DNA of 64,000 bases from Paracoccaceae bacterium (GTDB taxonomy: Bacteria > Pseudomonadota > Alphaproteobacteria > Rhodobacterales > Rhodobacteraceae), in assembly GCA_017854585.1 (NCBI GenBank), contig JAFMHK010000012.1:1-64000 (forward strand). Direction: 5' to 3'. Position 1 is the first letter of the stretch; each line of letters starts with the position of its first letter. Position numbers and translations under genes: made by a program. The notes under the pieces are model-generated. The model made no database searches and was not told the DNA's origin. It was given only the letters and a program-made list of their open reading frames with translations. Shown here one piece after another: positions 17,431-26,560 of the stretch.

Positions 17431-18291
17431 ATGTCCCGCACCGTCTATGTGAACGGAGAATACCTGCCCGAAGCCGAGGCAAAGGTGTCGATCTTTGATC
17501 GTGGTTTCCTGTTTGCCGATGGCGTGTACGAAGTGACAAGCGTGCTGAACGGCAAGCTGATCGACTTCGCGGGCCATGCAAAACGCCTTGAACGGTCGCT
17601 ATCTGAACTGGACATGGCCGCCCCCTGCACCATGGATGAACTGCTTGACGTGCACCGGGAACTGGTTGCCCTGAATCAGATCGACGAAGGCATGATCTAT
17701 CTGCAAATCACGCGTGGTGCCGCCACCGACCGTGACTTCGTGTTCCCGCCCGCCGACACGCCGCCGACCATCGTCCTGTTCACCCAGTCCAAGCCGGGTC
17801 TGGCCGACAATCCCGTTGCCAAGCGCGGGATCAAGGTGATCACTATCGAAGACCAGCGCTGGGGCCGCCGCGACATCAAGACGGTTCAGTTGCTTTACCC
17901 ATCGCTCGGCAAGATGATGGCCAAGGCCGCCGGTGTCGATGATGCGTGGATGGTTGAAGACGGCGCCATCACCGAGGGCACCTCGAACAATGCCTATATC
18001 GTCAAGGGCAACACCATCATCACCCGCAATCTGGGCAACGAGATCTTGCACGGCATTACCCGCGCCGCCGTTCTCCGCTTCGCCACCGAGGCCCAGTTGA
18101 AGGTCGAAGAACGCCCCTTCACGTTGGAGGAAGCCCTGGCCGCAGACGAGGCGTTCATCACCTCCGCCTCCGCCTTCGTCATGCCGGTCGTGGAAATTGA
18201 CGGCACTGCAATCGGTGCCGGAAAACCCGGCCCCATCGCCACGCGCCTGCGCGAAATCTATCTTGAGGAAAGCATGAAGGTGGCTGTCTAG
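17431..18291 (+). CDS. dat: D-amino-acid aminotransferase (class IV PLP enzyme)
   Basis: A 286-residue class IV aminotransferase starting MSRTVYVNGEYLPEAEAKVSIFDRGFLF, the typical D-alanine aminotransferase N-terminus, with the PLP lysine in the DIKTVQLLYPSLGKMMAKAAG region and the SNNAYIV and EGTSN motifs. It would interconvert D-alanine and D-glutamate with their keto acids. The ATG at 17431 has GGAGG nine nt upstream. Its position 66 bp after the esterase and downstream of dgcN-dgcA makes a D-amino-acid module likely. A branched-chain specificity cannot be excluded from motifs alone. Confidence 0.88.
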   Translation: MSRTVYVNGEYLPEAEAKVSIFDRGFLFADGVYEVTSVLNGKLIDFAGHAKRLERSLSELDMAAPCTMDELLDVHRELVALNQIDEGMIYLQITRGAATDRDFVFPPADTPPTIVLFTQSKPGLADNPVAKRGIKVITIEDQRWGRRDIKTVQLLYPSLGKMMAKAAGVDDAWMVEDGAITEGTSNNAYIVKGNTIITRNLGNEILHGITRAAVLRFATEAQLKVEERPFTLEEALAADEAFITSASAFVMPVVEIDGTAIGAGKPGPIATRLREIYLEESMKVAV

Positions 18292-18520
18292 GCACCAAGG
18301 CCCGGTATCACGCAACCACCTGCGGCCTCCACCTGCGGCGGCGGAATATCACCCCAAAGGCGACCCTGCGCGGCGCCTGATTCATGGCAAATCGCAGGCC
18401 CGCCTGATCGGTTCGTCGTTGCCGTTTTGGCCGAACATCTGGAAGTGGGTCGTTCACGGCCCCGCCAATCGCGGGGTCTACCCGCGCGGGCTCAGCACGA
18501 TCAACATGTCGTCCGCCGCC
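18292..18520. other. Convergent intergenic region with two alternative short hairpins
   Basis: This 229-bp gap lies between two converging genes. At 18460-18486 two six-base-pair hairpins share the same GCGGGG segment: CCCCGC (18460-18465) with GCGGGG (18471-18476), or CGCGGG (18470-18475) with CCCGCG (18481-18486). No T-tract follows either. It probably serves to end transcription from one or both sides; no gene is seen. Confidence 0.35.
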
Positions 18521-19897
18521 TCAGCGCAACCGCTGCAATACCGTCAACGAGGCATAGCCATCGGGAACCGCCCCAACGGTCGCCTGATACCGGCGCACCG
18601 CTTCGATGGTGTTCGGCCCGATGATCCCGTCGATCCCATCTGTGGCAAAGCCCGCCGCTGTCAGTCTGCGCTGCAACTCTTCGCGTTCGTCCCGCGAGAG
18701 GGCGCGGTCCTGACGCGGCCAACTGCCCGCGAACGGCGCGCCGCCGCCAATCCGGTCCGACAGATGGCCGACACCGATCACATAGGCATCGGCCGGGTTG
18801 TAGCGTTCGATCACATGGAAATTGTCAAAGATCACCAGCGCCACACCCTGCGACCCGGCCGGCAGCAGGATCGAGGCTTGCCCATGGTCCGGAATGCGCC
18901 CGCCACCGTCGGCCAAGCGCACGCCCTGCCGGTTCCAGTAATCCGTGCTCCGCTTGGTCCGTTCGCCGGTCTGAGCATAGTCAAACCCCTGCGGCAGGGT
19001 CACTTCCATCCCCCATGGCTGTCCATAGGTCCAACCAAACGCCGCCAGATAATTCGCAGTCGAGGCCAGCGCATCCGCCGGGTCATCCGACCAGATGTCG
19101 CGCCGTCCGTCGCCGGTGAAATCCACCGCGTGATCCAGATAACTGGTGGGCATGAATTGCGTATGCCCCATCGCGCCCGCCCATGACCCCGTCATGTTCT
19201 CAGGCGTTGTATCGCCTGATTGCAGGATCTGCAGCGCGGCAATCAACTGCGCTTCGAAAAATGCGCTCCGCCGTCCTTCATAGGCCAACGTCGCCATCGC
19301 CGCGATGATGTGGGATGATCCGCGCATCGCGCCATAGGCAGTTTCCAGCCCCCAGACGGCGGCGACGACTTCGGCCTCCACCTGATAACGCGCCTCGATC
19401 TGTTCCAGCGTCTGGCGATTTGCGACAAACGCCGCCCGCCCGTTAGTGACGCGCGCATCCGAGACGGCGCTATCCAGATAATCCCACAAGGCGCGGGTGA
19501 ATTCGCTTTGGTTCTGGTCGCGGCTGATGGCCTGTTCATCCAGCTGAATACCGCGAAATGCGGTGTCCAGCGTTGCTTGGCGGATGCCTTGCGCCCGTGC
19601 GCGCCCCTGAAACGCGTCGATCCATCGGGCAAACCCGGCGTCACTGGTTGGGGTCGTGCGCAGGTTCACCTCCACGATGGGCTGCGCATTCGCCGCCACG
19701 TCGGCACCGCGCAATGCGGGCCTTATGGACCGGACGACCGCAAGGCTGCTTTGCTGGCTTGATACGGTAACCTCGGGCGTGGCCTGTGAGGTGGCGGGGC
19801 GTGGTTCGGGCCTAAGCGACGTGCCCGGAGGCATGGCGCTTGCTGCGCTGGCGCAAAGCGCAAGAAACGCCGTCAGGAATATCAGGGGCCTGTGCAT
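18521..19897 (-). CDS. Second lytic murein transglycosylase, MltB family, with peptidoglycan-binding domain
   Basis: From the ATG at 19897 the protein has 458 residues with signal peptide MHRPLIFLTAFLALCASAASA, a Pro/Ser/Thr-rich linker (about residues 22-90), an SLT_2 catalytic domain with the Glu in VWGLETAYG, and a C-terminal PG_binding_1 domain (RLTAAGFATDGIDGIIGPNT). It should make 1,6-anhydro-muropeptides in the periplasm. It differs from the paralogue at 9716-10891 by its long linker. The frame runs open far upstream into rnr territory, but that part has no protein-like character. Confidence 0.9.
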   Translation of the reverse strand: MHRPLIFLTAFLALCASAASAMPPGTSLRPEPRPATSQATPEVTVSSQQSSLAVVRSIRPALRGADVAANAQPIVEVNLRTTPTSDAGFARWIDAFQGRARAQGIRQATLDTAFRGIQLDEQAISRDQNQSEFTRALWDYLDSAVSDARVTNGRAAFVANRQTLEQIEARYQVEAEVVAAVWGLETAYGAMRGSSHIIAAMATLAYEGRRSAFFEAQLIAALQILQSGDTTPENMTGSWAGAMGHTQFMPTSYLDHAVDFTGDGRRDIWSDDPADALASTANYLAAFGWTYGQPWGMEVTLPQGFDYAQTGERTKRSTDYWNRQGVRLADGGGRIPDHGQASILLPAGSQGVALVIFDNFHVIERYNPADAYVIGVGHLSDRIGGGAPFAGSWPRQDRALSRDEREELQRRLTAAGFATDGIDGIIGPNTIEAVRRYQATVGAVPDGYASLTVLQRLR

Positions 19898-20051
19898 GAA
19901 CAACTCGTCGTTTTGTGCTCGTTTGGCATCCAACATATCGGAAACCGCGCGGTGTTTACAGAGGGGAGGGCCGCGTGCAGGCGCCCCACCGCTCAAGCAG
20001 CCGCATTCTAGGGTGGGCCACGCCGCGCAGGCCCGGTTGCATGGCCCCCAA

Positions 20052-22295
20052 TTACCGCCGCTTGCGCAGCTTTTGCTTGGCGATCTTGGCCTGACCCGCC
20101 TTGCGCCGGGGCGGTGGCCCTGCGCGCCGACCGCGTCCGGGCCGCACGGTGCCCTGCCCCGCATGTTCCACCAGTTCCAGAACCAGCCCTCCTGTGACCG
20201 GCACCGCTTCGGCCAGCTTCACAACGACCTTGTCCCCAACCGAGATCAGCAGCCCGCTATCCGATCCCATCAAGGTCTGGCTCTGGGCGTCAAAGTGGAA
20301 ATACTCCCGCCCAAGCGACCGCATCGGCAACAGCCCGTCTGCCCCGGTCTCCGCCAGCTTCACGAAGACACCGAACCGGGCAATCCCCGAAATCCGTCCG
20401 GCAAAGGTGCTGCCCACGCGGTCTGAAAGATAGGCCGCCAGATAGCGGTCGCTGGTATCCCGCTCCGCCACCATCGACCTGCGCTCGGTATCCGAGATGT
20501 GCTTGGCCGTATCGTCAAGCCGCTCGATCTCTTCCTCGCTCAACCCATCCTTGCCCCACCCGTGGGCCGCGATCAGTGCGCGATGCACGATCAGGTCGGC
20601 ATACCGTCGGATCGGCGATGTGAAATGCGCATAGGCCTGCAACGCCAACCCGAAATGCCCGAAATTCTCGGCGTTGTAATAGGCCTGCTGCATCGACCGC
20701 AGGGTCGAGATGTTGATCAGTTCATCAAAATCAGACCCCTCCGCCTGCGCCAGCAACTGGTTCAGGGCACGGGTATGCATGACCTGCCCCTTGGCCAGCG
20801 TAAAGCCGCTGGCCTGTGCCGTTTCGCGCAGGGCCTCAAGCTTGTCGGGGTTCGGTTCTTCATGCACCCGGAACAACAGAGGCGTGCGTTTCTTGATCAG
20901 CGTTTCGGCTGCGGCCACATTGGCCAGCACCATGAATTCCTCGATCAGCTTGTGGGCATCCAGCCGGTCCCGGAACGCCACTGACGTCACCTTGCCGTTC
21001 TCATCCAGCACGATCTGCCGCTCTGGCAGGTCCAATTCCAGCGGCTGGCGCCGCGCGCGCGCGGCCTTCAGCGCCCCATAGGCCGCGTAAAGCGGGGCAA
21101 TGACATGCGTGACCAGCTGCGCGTCCGGTGCGCCCTCGGTCCCGTCCATCCCCGCCTGCGCCTGCTCATAGCTCAGCGCGGCGGCCGATTTCATCAGCCC
21201 CCGGTGGAACGTGTGCGACAGCTTGGCACCGTCGGCATTGATAACCATGCGCACGGCGACGCAGGCGCGCGGCACGCCCTCATGCAGCGAACACAGATCG
21301 CCCGACAACCGGTCAGGCAGCATCGGCACGACGCGATCCGGGAAATAGGTGGAATTGCCGCGTCTGCGCGCCTCACCGTCCAGCGCGCTGCCCGGACGCA
21401 CGTAATGCGCCACATCTGCAATCGCGACCCAGATAACATGGCCGCCGGGGTTCTTGGGGTCGTCGTCGGGGTGCGCGTGGCAGGCATCGTCGCGGTCCCG
21501 CGCGTCCGACGGGTCGATCGTGATCAAGGGCAGATCACGCAAATCCTCGCGCCCCGCAAGCCCGGCGGGTTTCGCGGCATCCGCCTCGGCCATCACCCCA
21601 TCGGGGAAGGCGTCGGGAATGCCGTGCTCATGAATCGCAATCAGGCTGACGGCGCGCGGCGCACCCGGATCGCCCAGCCGGTCGGTGACGCGCGCGCGCG
21701 GCAACCCCATCCGGCCCTTTGGCCCGATCAACTCGCCCTCGACCAACTCGCCTTCTTTCGCGCCATGGGTATCATCGGCGCGCACCTGCCATTCCTTGTC
21801 CGTCCCCTTCGAGATGGGAATGATCCGGCCACCCTCCGCACCCTTGCGAAAGACCCCCAGAACCTTGCGCGGGTTGGTCCCGATCCGCCGGATCAGCCGC
21901 GCGATATAATGATGGTCCTCGCCACGCACCTCCTGCAGCCGCGCCAGAATACGGTCGCCTTCGCCGATCGCTGGGTCGGTGGCACGGCCCGCGTACAAGA
22001 TGCGCGGCGCGGGCCCCTCGCCCTGCCATTCCAACGGCTTGGCGAAAAGATCTCCCTGATCGTCGGGGGCCAGCACCTGCAACACCGAAACGGGCGGCAA
22101 CCTGTCAGGGTCGCGATAGGTCTTGCCGCGTTTCTCCAGATGCCCCTCGGCCTCCAGCTCCTTCAGCACACGCTTGAGGTCGATCCGCGCCGCCCCCTTG
22201 ATGCCAAAGGCGCGCGCGATATCGCGCTTGGCCGTTGCCGTGGGGTTATCCGCGATCCATGCGAGGATTTGATCTTTTGAAGGAAGCTGCGCCAT
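20052..22295 (-). CDS. rnr: Ribonuclease R
   Basis: A 747-residue 3'-5' exoribonuclease. It has an N-terminal winged-helix segment (about 1-70), cold-shock-like OB domains, an RNB catalytic domain starting at LITIDPSDARDRDDACHA with the metal-binding aspartates, a FTSPIRRYADLIVHR motif, an S1 domain (FAGRISGIARFGVFVKL), and a strongly basic C-terminal tail rich in Arg and Lys. RNase R degrades structured RNA and tmRNA-tagged messages. The tail is longer and more basic than average, in keeping with ribosome association. The 154 bp between it and the transglycosylase gene holds no recognised feature. Confidence 0.96.
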   Translation of the reverse strand: MAQLPSKDQILAWIADNPTATAKRDIARAFGIKGAARIDLKRVLKELEAEGHLEKRGKTYRDPDRLPPVSVLQVLAPDDQGDLFAKPLEWQGEGPAPRILYAGRATDPAIGEGDRILARLQEVRGEDHHYIARLIRRIGTNPRKVLGVFRKGAEGGRIIPISKGTDKEWQVRADDTHGAKEGELVEGELIGPKGRMGLPRARVTDRLGDPGAPRAVSLIAIHEHGIPDAFPDGVMAEADAAKPAGLAGREDLRDLPLITIDPSDARDRDDACHAHPDDDPKNPGGHVIWVAIADVAHYVRPGSALDGEARRRGNSTYFPDRVVPMLPDRLSGDLCSLHEGVPRACVAVRMVINADGAKLSHTFHRGLMKSAAALSYEQAQAGMDGTEGAPDAQLVTHVIAPLYAAYGALKAARARRQPLELDLPERQIVLDENGKVTSVAFRDRLDAHKLIEEFMVLANVAAAETLIKKRTPLLFRVHEEPNPDKLEALRETAQASGFTLAKGQVMHTRALNQLLAQAEGSDFDELINISTLRSMQQAYYNAENFGHFGLALQAYAHFTSPIRRYADLIVHRALIAAHGWGKDGLSEEEIERLDDTAKHISDTERRSMVAERDTSDRYLAAYLSDRVGSTFAGRISGIARFGVFVKLAETGADGLLPMRSLGREYFHFDAQSQTLMGSDSGLLISVGDKVVVKLAEAVPVTGGLVLELVEHAGQGTVRPGRGRRAGPPPRRKAGQAKIAKQKLRKRR

Positions 22296-22379
22296 GCCTC
22301 CCGCCTATCATGGGGCAATCGGCGCGTCATCGGGGAATTGCGACCCAATCAATTTGGCACGCATTTGATGAAAATTGCG

Positions 22380-22412
22380 CTTCTTCTGGTCTGAAATATC
22401 CCCGCCGGAGGC
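22380..22412 (-). repeat. Rhodobacterales-type intergenic repeat, copy 1
   Basis: On the minus strand this reads GCCTCCGGCGGGGATATTT followed shortly by an AGAAGAAG end. The arrangement of a GC-rich CTCCGGCGGGG block, ATATTT and a purine-rich AGAAG tail recurs between genes in many genomes of this order, as I recall. A related copy is at 33034-33090. It sits between rnr and dapE. Confidence 0.5.
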
Positions 22413-22426
22413 ATTGAATCTCTTTC

Positions 22427-23572
22427 TCAGCCCGCGAAATATTCGCGCAACACCCGCCCATAGATGCGCTTCAGGTCGTGGATGTCCTGAATCCAGACCC
22501 GCTCATCCACCTCGTGCATCCGGTGCCCCACCAACCCGAACTCCACCACCGGGCAATGCTGCCGCATGAACCGCGCGTCCGATGTGCCGCCGGTCGTGGA
22601 CAGGGCAGGGCTCTGGTTCGTCTCCTGTTGGATCGCGCGCGTCACCAGCGCCGACAGGGCTCCGGGGGGCGTCAAGAACGCCTCGCCTGACACCCGTGAT
22701 GCCATGTTGATGGTGGTGCCGGTCTCGGCGGCAACCTTGTCAGCCTCGGCGCGCAACCAGTCGGTCAACCCGGCTCCCGTGTGAAGGTCGTTGAAGCGCA
22801 GGTTCACGGTCATCCGTGTCCGCGCCGGGATCACGTTGGACGCCACATTGCCGGTGTCGATCGTCGTCACACTGATGGTCGAGGGATCGAAATGGTCCGT
22901 TCCCGTGTCCAGAACATGCGACGACAACCGATGCGCCAACATCGCGACGGCGGGCATCGGGTTCAACGCCTTGTGCAGATACGCGGAATGGCCTTGTTTG
23001 CCGATCACCTCGAACTGCGCCGTCATCGACCCGCGGCGCCCGATCTTGATCATGTCGCCGATCGTGTCGGGGCAGGTGGGCTCGCCCACGATGCAGACGT
23101 CCATCGCCTCGTCGTTGGCCTGCATCCAGTCCAGCAAGGCGATGGTCCCGTCATCGCCCGGGCCTTCCTCATCTCCCGTAATCGCAAGGATAACGGCCCC
23201 ATCGGGAGGCGTGTCGGTCACGAAATCGATCGCCGCCGCGACAAAGGCGGCCACGCCTGATTTCATGTCTGTCGCGCCGCGTCCGTACAGCCAACCATCT
23301 TTCTGCGTTGCGGAAAACGGCCCGTGTGTCCAAGCGGCCGCATCGCCCACCGGCACCACGTCCGTATGGCCATTGAACCCGAAACTCCGCGCATGCCCCT
23401 TGGTGCCCCAGCGGGCAAAAAGGTTCGGCGTTTGTCCCCGGTCCACCCTGAAACACAAAAACCCCGCCGCGCGCAGCGTGTCCTCCAACAGCACCAGCGC
23501 GCCACCTTCTTCGGGCGTGACAGATGGGCATTTCACTAACGCCGCAGTCAGGGCAACGGGGTCGATGGTCAT
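22427..23572 (-). CDS. dapE: Succinyl-diaminopimelate desuccinylase
   Basis: The 381-residue M20 metallopeptidase-family enzyme has the metal ligands in [10 protein letters not shown], the [11 protein letters not shown] block, [12 protein letters not shown] and the dimerisation domain (residues about 180-290), ending with [13 protein letters not shown]. It removes succinate from N-succinyl-LL-diaminopimelate in the lysine and murein precursor pathway. dapD (31170-31997) and dapF (55401-56237) in the same window complete three of the succinylase-branch steps. Length is typical. Confidence 0.95.
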   Translation of the reverse strand: MTIDPVALTAALVKCPSVTPEEGGALVLLEDTLRAAGFLCFRVDRGQTPNLFARWGTKGHARSFGFNGHTDVVPVGDAAAWTHGPFSATQKDGWLYGRGATDMKSGVAAFVAAAIDFVTDTPPDGAVILAITGDEEGPGDDGTIALLDWMQANDEAMDVCIVGEPTCPDTIGDMIKIGRRGSMTAQFEVIGKQGHSAYLHKALNPMPAVAMLAHRLSSHVLDTGTDHFDPSTISVTTIDTGNVASNVIPARTRMTVNLRFNDLHTGAGLTDWLRAEADKVAAETGTTINMASRVSGEAFLTPPGALSALVTRAIQQETNQSPALSTTGGTSDARFMRQHCPVVEFGLVGHRMHEVDERVWIQDIHDLKRIYGRVLREYFAG

Positions 23573-23836
23573 GTCACAGGCTCCGGAAAAGGCAGTTCGG
23601 CATATGGTTACTGACGTGGCGCAGAAGACACAATGCCACCACCCCGTTTTCAGCAGGCTTAACAGATCACGAAAACATGCGTAAAAACGAATGAAAATAA
23701 TATGATAAGCCGAGGCAGGCAGACGGCAAAGACCGTCAGGACAATGTAGACAGGTTTATGTGCGGCCTCATTGGGCGGTCGTGCATCGCAATGTGACATG
23801 TCCCGCAAACTGCCCGGCGTCTTGAGGTAGGCGGGT
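23573..23836. other. Intergenic region upstream of the choice-of-anchor L Hint gene
   Basis: This 264-bp divergent gap separates dapE (minus) and the Hint-domain gene (plus). The centre around 23680-23715 is clearly AT-richer than the flanks and probably holds promoters. A 5-bp stem GACGG-CAAAGA-CCGTC lies near 23720-23740. No gene was found. Confidence 0.4.
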
Positions 23837-25414
23837 ATGGCGGAACAGACGCAAGAGCTTTCGATCAATCGGAACGCCAGTGCGGAGCAGATGGCCGAGG
23901 AGATATTCTCGGATGGCACCGTCATTACCGCCGCCCGGTATTTTGGCGATCGCAACTCCTCTGGCACCTATTCCGGCGGCGACACCACGGCGAATGCCGT
24001 CACCCCCTCCGATAGCGGCGTCATCCTCAGCACCGGTCGGGTGCAAAACTTCACCAATGGCTCGGGCGACCCCAACACCTCCCCCTCGACCAGCACGAAT
24101 ACCAATGGTGTCAACAATGACCCGCTGTTGAATGCAATTGCGGGCAACAACACGTTCGACGCCGCGATCCTCGAAGTGGATTTCATCGCGGACACCGAAT
24201 TCCTGTCGATGCAGTTCACATTCGCTTCCGAGGAATACCCCGAATACGTCAACAGCATATTCAACGATGCCGTCGGCATCTGGATCAACGGGCAGCTTGT
24301 GATGTCGCCCATTTTGAACGTCACGCAGATCAACACCGTCAACCAGTCCAGCAACGAAAGCCTGTTCGTCGACAACACCGGTGACGACTACAATACCGAA
24401 ATGGACGGTTTCACCGTCACGCTCAGCGTTCTGATTCCGGTCAACATCGGGCAGGAAAACACCCTGCGCATCGCCATCGCCGATGTCGCCGACAGCAGCT
24501 ATGACAGTGCCATCCTGATCGCTGGCAACAGTGTGCAGGGCGACTTTCTGGCCAATGACGATTTCACCAGCGCCTTCGAAGGCCAGACCCAGATCATCGA
24601 CGTTCTGGCCAACGATGGCGTCGGCGGTGTCTCTGTCGTCACGCATATCAACGGGCAGGCGGTGTCGGCTGGCCAGATGGTCGCGCTGTCGTCAGGGCAC
24701 CAGATCACGCTGCTGGCCAACGGCGATCTTCAGATTGTTCCGCCCGCCAGCCAGACCGGCCTGACTGCGGCTGAACAGGTCACGTTCAGCTATACGGCTG
24801 AAAATCAGGCGGGCATTTCAGACACCGCTTTCGTGGTGGTCGAAGCGATCCCGTGTTTTGTGCGCGGCACGTTCATCACGACCCCTGATGGGGATGTCCG
24901 GGTTGAAGACCTACACCCCGGAATGTTGGTGAATACCCGCGACTGCGGGCCGCAACCGATCCGCTGGATCGGGTCGCGCAGCGTGCCGGCGCAGGGAAAA
25001 TTCGCCCCCGTGGTGATCGAGGCGGGCACATTTGGCCACCATCGCCGGCTGTCCCTGTCGCCACAGCATCGTGTCCTGATCACACATTGGACGGCCGAAA
25101 TGATGTTCGGCGAAGAAGAGGTTCTGGTCGCCGCCAGGGATCTGGTCAACGACTGTTCCGTGCGCATCGTTCCGGGCGGCATGGTGGAATACTTCCACAT
25201 CCTGTTTGACGCCCATCAGGTCATCTGGTCCGAGGGTCTGCTGACCGAAAGCTTCCTGCCCGGTCCCATGACACTGGGCCACTTCGAAGACCCGGCCCGC
25301 GAAGAATTGCTGGCGCTCTTCCCCGAGATCGATCCCGACACCCACCTTGGCTACGGCACCGCCGCGCGCCCGATGCTCAAATCCTACGAGGCCCGCACGC
25401 TGCGGGTGGCGTAA
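23837..25414 (+). CDS. Choice-of-anchor L / cadherin-like / Hint-domain surface protein
   Basis: The 525-residue protein has three parts. Residues about 20-235 form a choice-of-anchor L domain (AILEVDFIADTEFLSMQFTFASEEYPEY is characteristic). Residues about 236-336 resemble a cadherin/VCBS-like repeat. From residue 338 there is a Hint domain: Cys340 in IPCFVRGTFI is the expected nucleophile, and His411 in SPQHRVLI matches the conserved TPxHR motif. Hint domains self-cleave at the Cys. No signal peptide is visible, as in many type I-secreted Hint proteins of this order. GAGG lies nine nt before the ATG. A second Hint gene follows. Confidence 0.85.
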   Translation: MAEQTQELSINRNASAEQMAEEIFSDGTVITAARYFGDRNSSGTYSGGDTTANAVTPSDSGVILSTGRVQNFTNGSGDPNTSPSTSTNTNGVNNDPLLNAIAGNNTFDAAILEVDFIADTEFLSMQFTFASEEYPEYVNSIFNDAVGIWINGQLVMSPILNVTQINTVNQSSNESLFVDNTGDDYNTEMDGFTVTLSVLIPVNIGQENTLRIAIADVADSSYDSAILIAGNSVQGDFLANDDFTSAFEGQTQIIDVLANDGVGGVSVVTHINGQAVSAGQMVALSSGHQITLLANGDLQIVPPASQTGLTAAEQVTFSYTAENQAGISDTAFVVVEAIPCFVRGTFITTPDGDVRVEDLHPGMLVNTRDCGPQPIRWIGSRSVPAQGKFAPVVIEAGTFGHHRRLSLSPQHRVLITHWTAEMMFGEEEVLVAARDLVNDCSVRIVPGGMVEYFHILFDAHQVIWSEGLLTESFLPGPMTLGHFEDPAREELLALFPEIDPDTHLGYGTAARPMLKSYEARTLRVA

Positions 25415-25457
25415 TTCATGAAACCGTCACATTTCGGGGCCAGTTCGCACACAATGA

Positions 25458-25473
25458 TTAAGCAAAAGTTAAC
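25458..25473 (+). promoter_or_regulatory. CtrA-type binding site (TTAA-N7-TTAAC)
   Basis: TTAAGCAAAAGTTAAC matches the full CtrA consensus TTAA-N7-TTAAC at every fixed base. It lies 40 bp before the ATG of the second Hint gene at 25514, a normal position for an activator or repressor site. CtrA is a conserved response regulator in Rhodobacterales. The assignment is by motif only. Confidence 0.5.
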
Positions 25474-25513
25474 GCAGTACGCCAGAGCTGCATCGTAGGC
25501 GGGGACTCATTAA

Positions 25514-26545
25514 ATGGTATGGGCTGCAATCTGGGATCAATCCGGGCGAAAGACCGACATCGCGTTGGAACGCCGGGCGTTGGATCAGGGTGCCGTCCCG
25601 CAGGCTGGCGTGCTACTGGAAGGTACGGTCACCCGGCTGGCCCGCAAACCGCTTCGGTTGTGGCAGGGTCAGTCGGGCTCCGAAACCGGCCTTGCGGTCT
25701 ATCTGCTGCCCGATGGGGCCGTGCGAATCATTCATGGCGAACTTGATCTTGTTTCCGCCCCTGCCTTCGTGGCCGAGGGCGAAGCGATACGCCTGCGCTA
25801 CACGACCTGTGCCTTGGGGCGCAGCGGTGTCGTCGATCTGTATAATCTGGATCGCGGTGACCGATTCATGTGCCGCACCGGTCTGGCCACGCTGACCGCG
25901 GCTGCGGAATTGCTGCCTGCGGATCGTGGCTTCCTCGACCTGTTTCGGGGCGTGGCCATTTCCACGCATGGTCTGCCATCCACCGATTTGCCGGGTGTCG
26001 CCGCAGGAACGCTTGTCGATACTCCGGATGGTCCCCGTCCTGTTGAAAGCCTTCGGCCCGGCGATGACGTGCTGACGGGCGGTGCCGCAGTGTGCAAACT
26101 GCGTTGGAACGACACGCGCGAGGTCGTGGCCATCGGCCAGACGGCGCCGGTTTTGATCCGCGCGCCCTATTTCGGTTTGAACGATGATCTGCGCGTCACG
26201 CCCAGCACGCGGATGTTGGTAAGCGGCGCCGCCGTCGAATACCAATTCGGAACCGATGCGGTTCTGATCCGCGCCTGCGACATGGTCAACAACGTCTCGA
26301 TCAAGCGCGATCACAGCCGCCCGGTTATTGTTTTCCACCATCTGATGCTGGACGATCATGATTGTGTGTCGGTCGGGCGCTGCCGGGTTGAAACCGTCCT
26401 GCTCTCCGACCTTTTGGCTGCTGACGGTGCCCAAGGGGCCGCCCGCCTCGGTCTTGGCGATTCGATCCCGCGCAATCCTGTGCTGGACCGTCCGGCGGCT
26501 CAGGCCTTGTTGGCGTTGTTGCCCGGTGCCCGCCGCGCCGCCTGA
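25514..26545 (+). CDS. Hint-domain-like protein with catalytic residues replaced
   Basis: A 343-residue protein whose C-terminal half (from about residue 158) aligns by eye with the Hint domain of the gene before it: LPGVAAGTLVDTPDGPRPVESLRPGDDVLTG against IPCFVRGTFITTPDGDVRVEDLHPG. The position of the Cys nucleophile is Gly161 and the conserved His in the TPxHR block is Thr232, so autocleavage is unlikely. The first 155 residues have no motif I know; they could be a small beta domain. The ATG is preceded by a GC-rich GGCGGGG and a CtrA-type site. Probably a non-cleaving relative. Confidence 0.75.
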   Translation: MVWAAIWDQSGRKTDIALERRALDQGAVPQAGVLLEGTVTRLARKPLRLWQGQSGSETGLAVYLLPDGAVRIIHGELDLVSAPAFVAEGEAIRLRYTTCALGRSGVVDLYNLDRGDRFMCRTGLATLTAAAELLPADRGFLDLFRGVAISTHGLPSTDLPGVAAGTLVDTPDGPRPVESLRPGDDVLTGGAAVCKLRWNDTREVVAIGQTAPVLIRAPYFGLNDDLRVTPSTRMLVSGAAVEYQFGTDAVLIRACDMVNNVSIKRDHSRPVIVFHHLMLDDHDCVSVGRCRVETVLLSDLLAADGAQGAARLGLGDSIPRNPVLDRPAAQALLALLPGARRAA

Positions 26546-26560
26546 CAAGAAAAGACCGCG

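Noticed and set aside
20164-22280. Long plus-strand open frames antisense to rnr and dapE
   Set aside because: Composition is Arg/Pro/His-rich with no motifs, and they cover the well-supported rnr frame.
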